This document shows positions 9,177 to 17,832 of a stretch of DNA of 64,000 nt, piece after piece. Each line of letters opens with the position of its first letter. The stretch's first letter is position 1. The notes under the pieces are model-generated. The model was not told where the DNA came from and searched no databases. It saw only the letters and a program-made list of their open reading frames with translations. The stretch covers positions 1-64,000 of the forward strand of contig JAVBMJ010000011.1 in the NCBI GenBank assembly GCA_031552535.1. Reading direction: 5' to 3'. Both the position numbers and the translations under genes were made by a program. The stretch is from JAVBMJ01 sp031552535. Lineage in GTDB: Bacteria > Bacteroidota > Bacteroidia > Bacteroidales > Rikenellaceae.

Positions 9177-10280
9177 ATGAAGAAGTTACTTTTTTTGCCT
9201 TTGGCATTGCTGGTCGTTACGGCTGCAAATGCACAAGTTAAATCCAAAGGAGCGCAAACATCTCTGCAATACGACAGTATGGTGAATTTCGTAGGCCCGA
9301 AACCTCAACTGCTCAAAGGCCAGACGCTTCGATTAAAAGAGAGCGAAGAGGCGGAAGCCGCCGGAGGATACGAAGGGTTCATGAAGCGGGCCGATCCCGA
9401 TTTTGCAACTGCGCCCAGTAATGTTTATAAGCGGGTCCCGGCTAAAAGCGGATTCTATTCGGTATCGGACTACGACTTCATGCGCGGCAGGGATTTCATA
9501 GTCACAGGCATCGTGCAACAAAACGCCACGGCTGCCACAAGCAACATGAAGGTCTATACGCTTGAGTTGCAGGAAAAAGAGACCGGAGATCGCCTTTATT
9601 ACGATTATGACGGATATAACGCCGACCTCTTCAACGAAAAATTTATCGTGGTGGGCTATATGGACAAGATGAAAAAGTTGCTTGTAGGACGGGATTTCGT
9701 GTACACGGGAAAAGAGTTCGACAAGAAGCGTTCGGCAGATTACCGCGGTTTGAGAAATGTGGAAAACGGGACATTGCGTACCGACATTCCCGCCGGAACT
9801 TCATTCCATTGCGAGGATGTTGTGCTGGAAGACGGCAACCAGCACCGACTGGTGGCAGTGCTCTCGAATCCGACTTTCGGTTCGGTTTATACACTTACGG
9901 CCGACCTGCTCAACACTTCGGGTGCCGACAGGAAATTTACCACCACAGGCGACATGAACAACGCCGCTATAGCCGCCCAGAAACAGACCGACGACATACA
10001 GCAAAGCCTCGAAGCCCGCAAAAAAGAGTATATTATGAAGTTTGGGCAGGAAAACGGCACGCTTATAGCGGAAGGTAAAGTCAAGGTTGGTATGACCAAG
10101 GAAATGTGCATATTGGCCATGGGGCAACCGCTCGGGATAGCCACCATACAGGAAGGTAAAGACCTGGTAGAACAGTGGGAATATGTGTCGGGCGACTACC
10201 TGTACCTGCGTAACGGCATCCTGATCCGCACCAATTTCGTGCAGCCCTATATCGACGGCGTAAGCAGCACCTGGAGGTAA
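9177..10280 (+). CDS. Exported protein with a C-terminal SmpA/OmlA-like segment
   Basis: The 367-residue product begins with a clear signal peptide, KKLLFLPLALLVVTAANAQ. No family covers the main body. Near residues 300-350 the stretch KVGMTKEMCILAMGQPLGI followed by LVEQWEY resembles the SmpA/OmlA-type domain, in which a 'VxxGMTxxxVxxxLGxP' turn is typical. This hints at a periplasmic or envelope role, perhaps in outer-membrane maintenance. The gene follows the M20 peptidase by 6 bp and ends in a hairpin terminator at 10337-10363. Confidence 0.75.
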   Translation: MKKLLFLPLALLVVTAANAQVKSKGAQTSLQYDSMVNFVGPKPQLLKGQTLRLKESEEAEAAGGYEGFMKRADPDFATAPSNVYKRVPAKSGFYSVSDYDFMRGRDFIVTGIVQQNATAATSNMKVYTLELQEKETGDRLYYDYDGYNADLFNEKFIVVGYMDKMKKLLVGRDFVYTGKEFDKKRSADYRGLRNVENGTLRTDIPAGTSFHCEDVVLEDGNQHRLVAVLSNPTFGSVYTLTADLLNTSGADRKFTTTGDMNNAAIAAQKQTDDIQQSLEARKKEYIMKFGQENGTLIAEGKVKVGMTKEMCILAMGQPLGIATIQEGKDLVEQWEYVSGDYLYLRNGILIRTNFVQPYIDGVSSTWR

Positions 10281-10336
10281 CGAGGCATCTCATAAAAGTA
10301 ATGGGGTCCAGGTTCATTACCCCGAATCACAGTTGT

Positions 10337-10370
10337 ATTGCCGGACTCTTTGGGTCCGGCAATATTATTT
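10337..10370 (+). terminator. Rho-independent terminator after the 9177 gene
   Basis: ATTGCCGGAC at 10337-10346 pairs with GTCCGGCAAT at 10354-10363, followed by TATTATTTT. It closes the glmM operon. Confidence 0.75.
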
Positions 10371-10412
10371 TCATTCACATATATAACCCGTCACGCATAC
10401 CATGTGGTTTTA

Positions 10413-10562
10413 GAAACTGTTTAGATTTCCTATGGAAAGTATTACAAGTTCTTCCGGGCCGCTTTTCGCGTGAAAATTTCGTTACATGGAACACCGCTAT
10501 GCGCCTCTATTTTCACGCAAAAATCATCACCGGAATATACATAGGAAAACTAAACAGTTTCT
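10413..10562. repeat. Fold-back element, copy A
   Basis: The ends are 23-bp imperfect inverted repeats: AGAAACTGTTTAG followed by an ATTTCCTATG-type stretch, with one mismatch between arms. Inside, GCGTGAAAAT at 10469-10478 pairs perfectly with ATTTTCACGC at 10509-10518, so the whole 150 bp can fold into one long cruciform. About 110 bp of the core recurs almost unchanged at 37983-38096. It lies between two convergent genes. A trailing fragment (AGACAGACTCT, then AAACAG) follows at 10565-10580. No open frame is carried. Confidence 0.9.
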
Positions 10563-10615
10563 TAGACAGACTCTAAACAGTTTTTTATAAACGGAATGCC
10601 GGTTCCCGGCAGGCT

Positions 10616-11395
10616 TCATGCCCGCCCCAATACATCGAGCGCCCTGCGGCAAGCAGCTACTTCCTGCAGGCTGGTCTGCTCGTAGTCGTACTCAGGACAT
10701 ACCCCGGCAATTCCCATCGAAATCCCCTCACGACAGAAACGCATAGGGCTGGCAACAAATCTGCGTGCCGAAAGATGCACTGCCCGGACTCCTGTAGCGC
10801 ATACCACTCCGGCCACGTTACCTGCGTTAAGGCCGCAACCGGCCATAACCGTCAATAGCTTGCCTCCGGGACCGGGTTTAGCACGCACCGAGGCCTCGAG
10901 CCTGCCCAATAATCCGGCTCCGGCAGGTGCTGCGGCGGCCAGCCCTGAAGTCAGCAGAGTATCGACCCCGAGATCTATCAGACCGTACAAAGCCTCGAAC
11001 GGATCGGAGCAGAGGTCGAAAGCCCTGTGAAAGGTGAAAGAACACCCGCCGGCAGCCCGTAGTAGGCGTTCCATGACCCACATATCTATAGTCCCGTCGA
11101 CATTCAGTGCACCGCACACTATACCGCACGCTCCCAAATCACGGGCCATCGCGATATCTTCGCACATGAGTTCCACGTCTCTGTCTCCGTATACAAAATC
11201 ACCGGGACGCGGCCTTATGAGCACATGCACCGGGATCGACACACCACCCACACACTGCTTAATGGCAGCATAGCTCGGTGTAATGCCACCCAACGGCAAC
11301 GCTGCGCAAAGTTCCACTCTGTCGGCTCCACCCTCCTGCGCAGCCATGGCCGAAGAAGGCGAAGCACAGCATATTTCCAATATCGTTTTTTGCAT
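10616..11395 (-). CDS. cutC: CutC-family protein
   Basis: The 259-residue TIM-barrel protein shows the CutC signatures: LEICCASPSSAMAAQEGGADRVELC in the N-terminus, IPVHVLIRPRPGDFVY, the TFHRAFDL strand and LLTSG. The family was named for copper homeostasis in Escherichia coli, but its role is disputed and its enzymatic activity is unknown. It is cytoplasmic, with no signal peptide. A TACATTTG box on the reverse strand at 11494-11501 is a candidate promoter, giving a leader of about 90 nt that contains a fragment of the AGTTTCT repeat. Confidence 0.92.
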   Translation of the reverse strand: MQKTILEICCASPSSAMAAQEGGADRVELCAALPLGGITPSYAAIKQCVGGVSIPVHVLIRPRPGDFVYGDRDVELMCEDIAMARDLGACGIVCGALNVDGTIDMWVMERLLRAAGGCSFTFHRAFDLCSDPFEALYGLIDLGVDTLLTSGLAAAAPAGAGLLGRLEASVRAKPGPGGKLLTVMAGCGLNAGNVAGVVCATGVRAVHLSARRFVASPMRFCREGISMGIAGVCPEYDYEQTSLQEVAACRRALDVLGRA

Positions 11396-11493
11396 TACCG
11401 GTCATTTTAAAAATTACAGTTTCTAAAAAACTGTCTGATTTTTCTGTGGAAAACGGCAAATTGCCCCCGGCTGCTTCTGCCCGGTTATCTCCG

Positions 11494-11501
11494 CAAATGT
11501 A
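11494..11501 (-). promoter_or_regulatory. Candidate -7 box for cutC
   Basis: On the reverse strand this reads TACATTTG, an exact match to TAnnTTTG. It is about 100 bp upstream of the cutC start. No good -33 element is visible. Confidence 0.4.
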
Positions 11502-11599
11502 TGAATAATCCGGCTATGTTATAAAAACACCGGCAGGCAATCAACAAAGCCGGCTTGAAAACTGTTTCTCAAACGTTACAAACGAGGCATCCATCTCCC

Positions 11600-11714
11600 C
11601 GGATTGCACCTTCACGCCCATAATAGAGGGTGGCAATCCGTAGTATTTAGGCAACGATCAGTATGACGGAGCCGCCAACCGGATATTATTTTTGCCGCCG
11701 GAAAATATCCGGTT
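11600..11714. promoter_or_regulatory. Inverted repeats upstream of the AraC-type gene
   Basis: The 358-bp gap 11396-11753 holds no gene. GGATTGC near 11600 pairs with GCAATCC near 11634, and AACCGGATATT at 11677-11687 pairs exactly with AATATCCGGTT at 11704-11714, ending 39 bp before the AraC gene. The second repeat may be an operator or attenuator. Otherwise the gap holds only the cutC promoter region and a fragment of the AGTTTCT repeat at 11416-11432. Confidence 0.4.
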
Positions 11715-11753
11715 TATCCATGCGTTATTTTAAGGTAAAAATACAACGAATTC

Positions 11754-12614
11754 ATGCAAACCTGCAAAGAATTTAACGAATACCTCTCCTGCCCGAAATA
11801 CAATAATCCGGCAACAGCATCGTTTTCATTACACTACGGGCCCAAAGGGGAACAACACCATTATGTGAATCTTGGTATCTCCACCATTGTTTTCATGCTC
11901 GAAGGAGTATTGGAATTTTCATACGAGAAGTTCTTTAGGAAACGGTTGTCGGCGGGCCAGTTTATTCTGATCCCTTCGGGCGTTACGGTCGATGTAACGA
12001 TATTGGAAGAATGCAAATCGATCAGGTGCCGTTTCGACGTACAAATGCAGATGTGTGAATACTTCCGTCTGGACCAGTTCGAAGCCACGGCAAGAGAAAA
12101 TTCGGGCGAAGTCCACGTGCTGCATGTCAACGACACTATGCAACTTTACCTGGCATCCATAGAGAGTTATCTCAACGGACGCTTCCTGTGCTCCTGCCTG
12201 GGCAAGCATAAACATCAGGAATTGATGTACCTGCTGCGCTCATTCTACAGCCCGCACGAGTTAGCTTGTTTCTTTGCCCCGGTAATAAACAAGGATATCT
12301 ATTTTATGGATGGTGTTCGCCGGAACTACCCCGGTTCGGTTACAGTGGCCGAACTTGCACGTAAGATGAATTACTCGGTGTCGGGATTCAACAAGCGCTT
12401 CGAACGTTGTTTCGGACAGTCGGCCCACTCGTGGATGCAAAAACAACGTTCGGAGGATATATTGCGTGAACTACGCACCAATGCCATATCCAACAAGGAG
12501 ATAATATACCGTTACAATTTCTCTTCCGAGGCCCGGTTTTATGAATTCTGCAAAGCCAAATGGGGCAGAACACCGGGTGAAATACGCAAAGGCGCTGTTC
12601 CTGACGGTGCTTAG
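11754..12614 (+). CDS. AraC-family transcriptional regulator
   Basis: The 286-residue protein has an N-terminal cupin-like sensor region (about residues 20-130, with FSLHYGPKG and GQFILIPSGVTVDV) and a C-terminal AraC/XylS DNA-binding domain from about residue 190. In that domain VTVAELARKMNYSVSGFNKRF forms the first helix-turn-helix and YNFSSEARFYEFCKAKWGRTPGEIR the second. The LruC lipoprotein gene starts 119 bp downstream on the same strand and is a possible target. The inducer is unknown. Confidence 0.9.
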   Translation: MQTCKEFNEYLSCPKYNNPATASFSLHYGPKGEQHHYVNLGISTIVFMLEGVLEFSYEKFFRKRLSAGQFILIPSGVTVDVTILEECKSIRCRFDVQMQMCEYFRLDQFEATARENSGEVHVLHVNDTMQLYLASIESYLNGRFLCSCLGKHKHQELMYLLRSFYSPHELACFFAPVINKDIYFMDGVRRNYPGSVTVAELARKMNYSVSGFNKRFERCFGQSAHSWMQKQRSEDILRELRTNAISNKEIIYRYNFSSEARFYEFCKAKWGRTPGEIRKGAVPDGA

Positions 12615-12693
12615 CACAACAAAACTTTTTAAATAAACATATATCCGTAGTGGATTGGAGTCATTCCGTATAATCCGTCCACCTCTCATATTG

Positions 12694-12701
12694 TAGCTTT
12701 G
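12694..12701 (+). promoter_or_regulatory. -7 box for the LruC-domain gene
   Basis: TAGCTTTG matches TAnnTTTG and lies 32 nt upstream of the ATG at 12734. It shows that this gene can be transcribed separately from the AraC gene. Confidence 0.55.
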
Positions 12702-12733
12702 TCCAAGATTTTTAACCTTAATTTTCTGTTATA

Positions 12734-14752
12734 ATGAAAAGAATGATTTTTCCGGTTGCAGTGTTCCTCGGAGTCGTATTGATGGGAGGATGCAGGAAGG
12801 ATGACGGCCTTCTGGAACCTGCACCGGAATCCCCTTATTTCAATTTCGCCACCACAAAGGTGTGCAACCTTAACGTGGAGTACCGCTTGAAAGGATACCG
12901 AACGGGCATCCTGTTCGAGGTGTACTCGGAAAACCCTTATGAGGAGACCTACTCCGGAGCAGTTAAGCGCGAAGATGTAAAGCCTGTCTTCAAGGCCTAT
13001 ACCAACGCGGCAGGACACTTTGACGGAGAAATGCAGGTCCCTGCCGGTTTGAAAACCGCATATCTTGTCACCGACGCCCTCGGGGTACCCGGTTGTGTAA
13101 AAGCACCGGTGAACGGGTCCCGTCTGAGTGTCGATATGAACATCGATTACCTGGCGACCAAAGATGGCGCGACCCGCACTATCGTGCAGGGTCCCAATCA
13201 CAAGTATCCGGACGCTTACTCTTTCCTGGATAATAAAGACGATTGGAACATGCTGGGTGTGCCATCCTACCTTAATCCGAACGGGCGCATGGTTGTTCCT
13301 ACGGGGTTGATATCCGACATCGGTATCGTGCTGCCCCCCGGAGAAAACCTGACCACAAGCACACACTCATACCTTTTGACGCCCGGAGTAAGCCACTCCA
13401 TCGCCATTAAGGAAACGACCACCGTCAACATGGTCTTTATCATCGACGGGGCGGATTACCGTTCGGTGGTAGGCTATTACACCTATCCCACCGGAACACC
13501 ACCTCAAAAACCCGGCGACATCAAACGCATGACCGCAGTATTTCCAAATGCGTCGGCATTCAACAGCGGCGGCGAACTGGTGGCTGGCGACAATGTGCGC
13601 CTCAAGTACTGGAACGAAGCCAGGCAGCAATACGAGGAAAATTTCCCTGCCGGAGTGACCATTGGATTTTTCATGCATACTAACGTCTACGACCCCACAA
13701 GCGGCAACATCGCCGATGTAAGTTCGTCCAAGCCCGTTTACTATTCCGATTCCTGGCTGAATTACTACGGCACTTCCTTCGCTGAAAATCTTAAGCAACA
13801 GACCGTTGCCATGTTCGATTACAGTGAGAGCGGCCGCCAGCTGGTAGTAATCGGCTTTGAAGATGCCCGCCGCCCGTATGGGGCAAGCGATCATGACTTC
13901 AACGATGTGATGTTCTATATCAAGACCAATCCTGTGACGGCCATCGATGTGCCGGAAGGCCGCGATCCCGACCTGGATCCCGATCCTGAGCAACCCAAGC
14001 CCTATACCATCGAATATGAAGGATGTCTGGGTTTCGAAGACAACTGGCCTTGCCGTGGCGATTACGACATGAACGATGTGGGGATCAAATACCACAGTAC
14101 CGTTTATTACACGCCTGAAAATAGGATAGAAAAGATCATTGACGTGATCGCGCCCGTAGCAAAAGGCGCCACATACATCAACGGCTTCGGATACCAGTAC
14201 GGTGTAGAAAAGTCGGCTGTAAAAAATTTCAGCATCAAAGTGTCACCGGAAAAGAACCTGCCATACACGGCGTTTGAAGAGGGGCAAAGGCTGGCAACCG
14301 TTATGCTGTTCGACAATGTACGCGATGAAGTGGATGGCAAATGGAATATCACATCCGAACAACAGCCTAAATACACCTATACTGTGACTACGGTATTCAT
14401 AACGCCCCAGGTTACATCGGCAGTGGGCTTTCCTCCCTACAATCCGTTCATTGTGGTAAACCGTCCCGGCGAAACCCCGTCCAGAAATCGCGAAGTGCAT
14501 CTTCCGGGTTATCGTCCGACAGATAAAGCCACAGGTCCGGAGAGCCAGGCGTGGTTCGGTCATTACCAGGACCGTTCGAATGCGGCACAAAACCTTTGGT
14601 ATATTTCCGAGGATAACTATCCGTTCGCAATCCACATACCGAATTACAACTTCCGGTTCCCGGACGAGTATGTTAAAATCGACGAAGCCTATCCAAAATT
14701 CGCCGACTGGGCACGCTCGCATGGGACCTTGTACCCGGACTGGTATAAATAA
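12734..14752 (+). CDS. LruC domain-containing lipoprotein
   Basis: The 672-residue protein starts with a lipoprotein signal whose lipobox LMGGC puts the lipidated cysteine at residue 20. A DUF4114-like block near residues 360-400 contains VVIGFEDARR and SDHDFNDVMFYI. The region from about residue 430 (FEDNWPCRGDYDMNDVGIKY) to the end is the LruC/DUF4842 domain. The two acidic 'D-F/M-N-D-V' loops look like metal or calcium sites. LruC proteins are large surface lipoproteins of unknown function in Bacteroidetes. The gene has its own promoter and a strong terminator, so it is a single-gene unit. Confidence 0.88.
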   Translation: MKRMIFPVAVFLGVVLMGGCRKDDGLLEPAPESPYFNFATTKVCNLNVEYRLKGYRTGILFEVYSENPYEETYSGAVKREDVKPVFKAYTNAAGHFDGEMQVPAGLKTAYLVTDALGVPGCVKAPVNGSRLSVDMNIDYLATKDGATRTIVQGPNHKYPDAYSFLDNKDDWNMLGVPSYLNPNGRMVVPTGLISDIGIVLPPGENLTTSTHSYLLTPGVSHSIAIKETTTVNMVFIIDGADYRSVVGYYTYPTGTPPQKPGDIKRMTAVFPNASAFNSGGELVAGDNVRLKYWNEARQQYEENFPAGVTIGFFMHTNVYDPTSGNIADVSSSKPVYYSDSWLNYYGTSFAENLKQQTVAMFDYSESGRQLVVIGFEDARRPYGASDHDFNDVMFYIKTNPVTAIDVPEGRDPDLDPDPEQPKPYTIEYEGCLGFEDNWPCRGDYDMNDVGIKYHSTVYYTPENRIEKIIDVIAPVAKGATYINGFGYQYGVEKSAVKNFSIKVSPEKNLPYTAFEEGQRLATVMLFDNVRDEVDGKWNITSEQQPKYTYTVTTVFITPQVTSAVGFPPYNPFIVVNRPGETPSRNREVHLPGYRPTDKATGPESQAWFGHYQDRSNAAQNLWYISEDNYPFAIHIPNYNFRFPDEYVKIDEAYPKFADWARSHGTLYPDWYK

Positions 14753-14760
14753 CATGTGTT

Positions 14761-14798
14761 CCTCGTGTGGGGGATCGGTCCCCCACACGAGGATTTTT
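14761..14798 (+). terminator. Rho-independent terminator of the LruC gene
   Basis: CCTCGTGTGGGGGA at 14761-14774 pairs perfectly with TCCCCCACACGAGG at 14779-14792, and a run of T follows. Confidence 0.92.
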
Positions 14799-14845
14799 TG
14801 GGAAGTTTGTCTGAATAAAATTATCTGCGGCATATACGCCGCCAT

Positions 14846-14896
14846 GCAATGAATAAAGAATGGTGTCCTTACAGGACACCATTCTTTATTCATTGC
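14846..14896. repeat. Perfect 23-bp hairpin with 5-nt loop
   Basis: Positions 14846-14868 are the exact reverse complement of 14874-14896, with loop TTACA. No T-run follows on either strand, and a proper terminator already lies 50 bp upstream. Its perfection suggests recent origin or strong selection. A small mobile palindrome is one explanation. Confidence 0.85.
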
Positions 14897-14948
14897 AGCC
14901 ATTTACACACAAATTTTTCTCCGTATGTGCGACACCTGTCATCTTCGG

Positions 14949-15017
14949 ACAAAGTATTGTAAGTTTTCCGGGATCTACTTAAATCTTTTTCCTCAGGAAA
15001 ATTAATCAGTTTCTAAG
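14949..15017. repeat. Internally deleted fold-back element
   Basis: The left part, AAAGTATTGTAAGTTTTCCGGG, matches the left core of the copy at 37968-38132. The right part, ACTTAAATC, TTTTTCC and then CAGGAAAATTAA, matches that copy's right end, but the roughly 80 bp between them are missing. The end reads CAGTTTCTAAG, again the terminal repeat sequence. Confidence 0.7.
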
Positions 15018-15099
15018 TTCCGCAGAAGATACGCGAGGGGATCAGTGCTTATCTTCAGACCAACTTATCTATTGATCCACGCATTCAGTATATTTTACT

Positions 15100-15234
15100 A
15101 AACAATCATATAATACATAAAATATGGCATCAAAAAACTTCTTTCAATGAACGCTCGCGTTTGCGTTTGTCGCCAATTATTGCTAAAATTGTCCTGTACT
15201 GACTTTCGGTGAGGTTGGCTGGGTAGTTTCGCAC
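15100..15234 (-). pseudogene. Decayed IS5-type transposase fragment
   Basis: On the reverse strand, codons 15234-15133 encode the start of an IS5-family (DUF4096-type) transposase: RNYPANLTESQYRTILAII followed by GDKRKRERSLKEVF. Such proteins normally continue '..FNAILYLLKTGCQWRMLP'. Here a six-T run puts the frame into TGA at 15130-15132. Reading one base over restores DAIFYVL, after which similarity ends. The fragment thus has a frameshift and then a truncation. The start codon reads GTG. The rest of the 614-bp gap between the LruC gene and hydF holds the terminator, hairpin and repeat listed separately and the hydF promoter. Confidence 0.75.
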
Positions 15235-15331
15235 CCCTAAATAGCTTACAGCTATTGAAATACACAATGCACTCGCGCTGATCGGCTGATTATCAGCATT
15301 TTATTGAAAACGTATTTAACCAGTTTCTTAG

Positions 15332-15339
15332 TAACTTTG
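15332..15339 (+). promoter_or_regulatory. -7 box for hydF
   Basis: TAACTTTG matches TAnnTTTG and lies 27 nt upstream of the hydF ATG. A possible -33 TTG sits at 15304-15306, a wider spacing than usual. Confidence 0.5.
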
Positions 15340-15366
15340 CCGGAAGAAAAAACACATCCTTAAGAT

Positions 15367-16572
15367 ATGAAATCCGGGGAAAAGATGGATGCAGGACGCG
15401 AAACCAGAGTACACATAGGCATATATGGAGCGTGCAACGCCGGGAAAAGCACTTTGGCAAATTTTATAACGGGCAGCGATGCTTCGATAGTATCTCCAAT
15501 AGAGGGAACTACTACCGACATAGTCAGGAGGCGCTACGAGATAGCGGATTGGGGGCCGGTATTGCTGCTCGACACCGCAGGCACCGACGACACCTCGCCA
15601 TTGGGCGCGGAACGGACAGACCGTACGCTGGCCACAATCCCCGAGATCGACCTCGCACTGTTAATATTCAGGCATTGGAGCTACCGAGAAGAGCATCTGG
15701 CGGAACTTTTCGTTCGACACGGAGTTCCCTTCGTAACAATATGCAACGAAACGGCGGACGAGGTATGCGCATGTACGGACAACAGCAACGACACGCCGGC
15801 TGGTTGCGATACCGGCCGGGGAGCCGGCCCCGATATCGTACTGAACCTCGCTTCGGCATCAGAGGCCGGCCACGGGCAGTTGATGGAACTCATCAAAAAC
15901 CGCGTCCCGCATGAGGCAGTCGAGGGTGTCAGGATGTTCAAGGGGCGCGTTTTCAGTGGCGATGCGGTAATACTTGTATGCCCGGTAGACGCCGGTGCTC
16001 CAGCCGGCAGACTCATACTTCCGCAGGTACAAGCCATGCGCGAGCTGCTGGATATGAATGCCGTTGCCATTGTGGTGCAGCCTCCGGAACTGGAAATTGC
16101 CATGGAACGTTTCCCCGATCCTAAACTGGTGGTATGCGACAGCCAGGTCTATGCCATGGTGCGCGAACGTGTGCCGCGAAACATCGCTGTGGAAGGATTC
16201 AGCACCCTGCTCGCCGCCGCCAAAGGCGATATGGCGCTTTATGAACAGGGGTTGCTCAAAGCCGACGACCTGCGGGACGGCGACCGCATCCTAATCGCCG
16301 AAAGTTGCCTGCACCAAACTTCGTGCGACGACATAGGACGGGTAAAAATACCTCGCATGCTTGAAAAATACAGCGGTCGTAAGTTGCAATTCGACTTCGC
16401 ATCGGGCCTCTTGCCGCTACCCGCCAACCTGGCGGACTACGTTCTGGTAGTACAGTGCGGAGGCTGCATGGCCACCCGCAGGCAAATTCAGGCGCGTTGC
16501 CGGGCCGTGTCGGCAGCCGGTGTGGCGATAACCAACTATGGCATGCTCATCCGGAAAACAGGGATGAAATAG
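15367..16572 (+). CDS. hydF: [FeFe]-hydrogenase H-cluster maturation GTPase HydF
   Basis: The 401-residue protein has a TrmE-like GTPase domain with P-loop GACNAGKS (21-28), switch motif GTTTD and DTAG. The C-terminal cluster-binding domain carries Cys314-x-His316 in ESCLHQTSCDDIGRVKIP and the pair Cys364/Cys367 in QCGGCM. HydF is the scaffold on which the 2Fe subcluster of [FeFe]-hydrogenase is assembled with HydE and HydG, which are not in this window. The histidine that usually precedes CGGC is Gln363 here. Met7 is an alternative start. A separate promoter box precedes the gene, and hemW follows 109 bp later with its own box. Confidence 0.93.
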   Translation: MKSGEKMDAGRETRVHIGIYGACNAGKSTLANFITGSDASIVSPIEGTTTDIVRRRYEIADWGPVLLLDTAGTDDTSPLGAERTDRTLATIPEIDLALLIFRHWSYREEHLAELFVRHGVPFVTICNETADEVCACTDNSNDTPAGCDTGRGAGPDIVLNLASASEAGHGQLMELIKNRVPHEAVEGVRMFKGRVFSGDAVILVCPVDAGAPAGRLILPQVQAMRELLDMNAVAIVVQPPELEIAMERFPDPKLVVCDSQVYAMVRERVPRNIAVEGFSTLLAAAKGDMALYEQGLLKADDLRDGDRILIAESCLHQTSCDDIGRVKIPRMLEKYSGRKLQFDFASGLLPLPANLADYVLVVQCGGCMATRRQIQARCRAVSAAGVAITNYGMLIRKTGMK

Positions 16573-16668
16573 ACCAGCCTCCCTACCCTTTTCTTTTACA
16601 TGAAAAAACTATCGCCATGCGCCTGTATAAAAGTGATCAGCCGAATGTCGACGCCAGCTATTTCTGAC

Positions 16669-16676
16669 TACCTTTG
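16669..16676 (+). promoter_or_regulatory. -7 box immediately before hemW
   Basis: TACCTTTG ends 5 nt before the hemW ATG at 16682. With the usual spacing, transcription would begin at or within a base or two of the start codon, giving a leaderless mRNA. Confidence 0.5.
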
Positions 16677-16681
16677 TACTG

Positions 16682-17791
16682 ATGGCGGGGATTTACATAC
16701 ACATACCTTTTTGCAAGAGGCGGTGCGCCTACTGTGACTTTTACTCGTGCACCCGTCTTGGAGATAAGGGGCGTTTCTTAGACGCGCTGGAGGCGGAATT
16801 GGAGCACGAACGGGGATTCATCGGGGGGGCAAAGATATCGACTATATATTTTGGCGGCGGGACTCCGTCGCTACTCTCACCGGGCCAGATAAAGCGCATA
16901 CTGTCCCGTATCGGCCTCATTTGGGATTGCTCCGGGGTCGTGGAAACCACTGTAGAGGTCAACCCCGACGACGTTTCGGAGTCCTACCTCTGTCAACTAC
17001 GCCAAAATGGAGCCAACCGTCTTAGTATGGGCATACAGTCGTTCGACGACCCTCTGCTCGGCTTCATGCAACGCCGCCACACGGCCCGGGCGGCCATCGG
17101 AGCCGTGTATGCCGCACGCCGGGCCGGATTCGACAATATTTCAATAGACCTGATCTACGGCATACCATCGATGAACGCCTCGCAGTGGCGCGACAGCATA
17201 TCGCAAGCCATAGACCTCGCTCCGGAGCACATTTCGGCATACCACCTTACGATAGAAGAAGGCACCCCGTTCGGAAAGCTCGCCCGCGATGGCCGGCTGA
17301 CAGCCATAAACGAGGAAGAGAGCGGCGAACAATACGCCTTGTTGCACGCTATGCTTACCGAAGCGGGATACCTTCACTATGAAATTTCCAATTTCGCCCG
17401 GCCCGGTTTCGAAGCGAAGCATAACAGTTCCTACTGGTCGGGCGTGCCGTATCTCGGCGCGGGACCTTCGGCACACTCCTATAATGGCGACATACGGCGC
17501 TGGTCATTGCCGGACCTGGAGAACTACCTTTCCGGACCTATCTACGAAAACGAAACCCTCGGCCAGACAGACCATATCAACGAATATGTCATGACCTCGC
17601 TCAGGTGCCATACAGGGATCGACCTGTGCCGGTTCGAAGAGCGGTTCGGTAGTGCGGTCCTGGGAAATCTGTTCAATGCGGCGCATAGGTTCATAGCCAC
17701 GGGGCGCATCACAAAAGACGGCAACAGGCTTTTCATTCCTTACGAACACTGGCTCGCATCGGACAGCATCATTGCGTCGTTGTTCGTATGA
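16682..17791 (+). CDS. hemW: Radical SAM heme chaperone HemW
   Basis: The 369-residue protein opens with IYIHIPFCKRRCAYCDFYS, holding the radical-SAM cluster cysteines Cys11, Cys15 and Cys18 in the CxxxCxxC spacing. IYFGGGTPSLL and SMGIQSFDD are the characteristic SAM-binding strands, and the C-terminal HemN-type domain starts near residue 290. HemW proteins are often mislabelled coproporphyrinogen oxidase. They are thought to deliver heme to respiratory enzymes. The promoter box is so close to the ATG that the transcript may be leaderless. Confidence 0.93.
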   Translation: MAGIYIHIPFCKRRCAYCDFYSCTRLGDKGRFLDALEAELEHERGFIGGAKISTIYFGGGTPSLLSPGQIKRILSRIGLIWDCSGVVETTVEVNPDDVSESYLCQLRQNGANRLSMGIQSFDDPLLGFMQRRHTARAAIGAVYAARRAGFDNISIDLIYGIPSMNASQWRDSISQAIDLAPEHISAYHLTIEEGTPFGKLARDGRLTAINEEESGEQYALLHAMLTEAGYLHYEISNFARPGFEAKHNSSYWSGVPYLGAGPSAHSYNGDIRRWSLPDLENYLSGPIYENETLGQTDHINEYVMTSLRCHTGIDLCRFEERFGSAVLGNLFNAAHRFIATGRITKDGNRLFIPYEHWLASDSIIASLFV

Positions 17792-17832
17792 CCGGCTACC
17801 ACATCCGGGGGCGGCGTTTCTATTAAACCACT

